Source: Sphingobacterium kitahiroshimense (GTDB taxonomy: Bacteria > Bacteroidota > Bacteroidia > Sphingobacteriales > Sphingobacteriaceae). From it: 64,000 nucleotides of DNA. The notes under the pieces are model-generated. The model was not told the DNA's origin. It made no database searches and saw nothing but the letters and a program-made list of their open reading frames with translations. The position numbers and the translations under genes were made by a program. This document shows positions 63,726 to 64,000 of this stretch, in pieces (position 1 is the stretch's first letter; the number at the start of each line of letters is the position of its first letter). Location: contig NZ_JAOQNK010000001.1 of NCBI RefSeq assembly GCF_025961315.1, positions 2,666,001 to 2,730,000 of the forward strand, written 5' to 3'.

Positions 63726-64000
63726 ATGCATAGAACAAACACGTGCGGAGAATTAACAATAGCTGACTTAGGTAAAACAGTAACACTTAGCGGTTGGGTT
63801 CAAAAATCTCGCGATTTAGGCGGAATGACTTTCATAGATGTAAGAGATCGCTATGGCATTACACAATTAACTTTTAATTCGGATGACGACGATTCTTTAC
63901 GCGCTAGCGCACGTGAACTAGGCCGTGAATATGTGATTAAAGTAACTGGAACAGTTATCGAACGTTCGAGTAAAAATCTAAAAATTCCAACTGGAGAAAT
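63726..64000 (+). CDS. aspS: aspartyl-tRNA synthetase (N-terminal part)
   Basis: The reading frame from the ATG at 63726 runs off the window; 91 codons are visible. [48 protein letters not shown] is the anticodon-binding OB domain of bacterial AspRS, whose usual length is about 580. The catalytic class II core is outside. Divergent from mraZ. Confidence 0.95.
   Translation, partial: MHRTNTCGELTIADLGKTVTLSGWVQKSRDLGGMTFIDVRDRYGITQLTFNSDDDDSLRASARELGREYVIKVTGTVIERSSKNLKIPTGE

Noticed and set aside
1..64000. Mobile elements, CRISPR arrays, tRNA or rRNA genes
   Set aside because: I looked in all gaps and found no transposase, spaced direct repeats, cloverleaf-like tRNA or rRNA sequence.

Overview
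This window is a 64 kb piece of a low-GC Bacteroidota chromosome, most likely a Sphingobacteriaceae relative such as Sphingobacterium. The evidence is a SusC/RagA TonB receptor, many promoters of the Bacteroidota type (-7 box TAnnTTTG, sometimes with a TTG about 20 bp upstream), few Shine-Dalgarno sequences, a long-tailed FtsZ, and Bacteroidota-style MraY and FtsI. All of it looks like chromosomal backbone. I see no phage, insertion sequence, CRISPR array, rRNA or tRNA.

Layout: 1-1143 is the 5' part of a susC-like gene read leftward behind a leader of about 300 nt. 1.7-9.5 kb holds serS, an aldo-keto reductase, rsmI, a PH-SHOCT protein, lnt, a cysteine desulfurase, an NlpE-like lipoprotein and a TPR protein. 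9.8-15.2 kb holds etfBA, a BFN-UVR protein, a nucleoside-type MFS permease and a YbdG-like mechanosensitive channel. 15.4-20.8 kb holds a secreted phosphoesterase, a small membrane protein, an NlpC/P60 lipoprotein, a DMT permease and mtaB. 21.0-23.8 kb holds thyA-folA and a class A beta-lactamase-like hydrolase. 23.8-28.2 kb has ddl divergent from a PASTA protein-mltG-thioesterase-YihY operon. rpsA follows, then a sulfurtransferase-YdeI-YCII operon in which the YCII gene carries a premature stop.

32.6-38.7 kb is a tightly coupled three-gene unit read leftward: a helix-hairpin-helix/beta-barrel protein, ComEC and RecQ. It is the best candidate here for an incompletely described system, a DNA uptake and processing module. 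39.2-47.3 kb holds gyrB, an OmpH/Skp-like lipoprotein, corA, tsaB, yidD-rnpA-rpmH, mscL, a LuxR-type response regulator and a sugar isomerase-like protein.

47.4-63.2 kb is a complete leftward division and cell wall (dcw) cluster: mraZ-rsmH-ftsL-ftsI-murE-mraY-murD-ftsW-murG-murC-ftsQ-ftsA-ftsZ, with no murF or ddl inside it. It makes the UDP-MurNAc peptides, lipid I and II and the divisome core. Upstream of mraZ are three 10-bp-spaced repeats matching known MraZ boxes. aspS starts divergently at 63726 and runs off the window.

Several starts were moved inward from the longest reading frame (serS, iscS-like, phosphoesterase, 17189 gene, DMT, mtaB, ydeI, recQ, rnpA, mraZ), because the extensions use TTG or GTG, overlap promoters or operators, or precede the conserved N-terminus.
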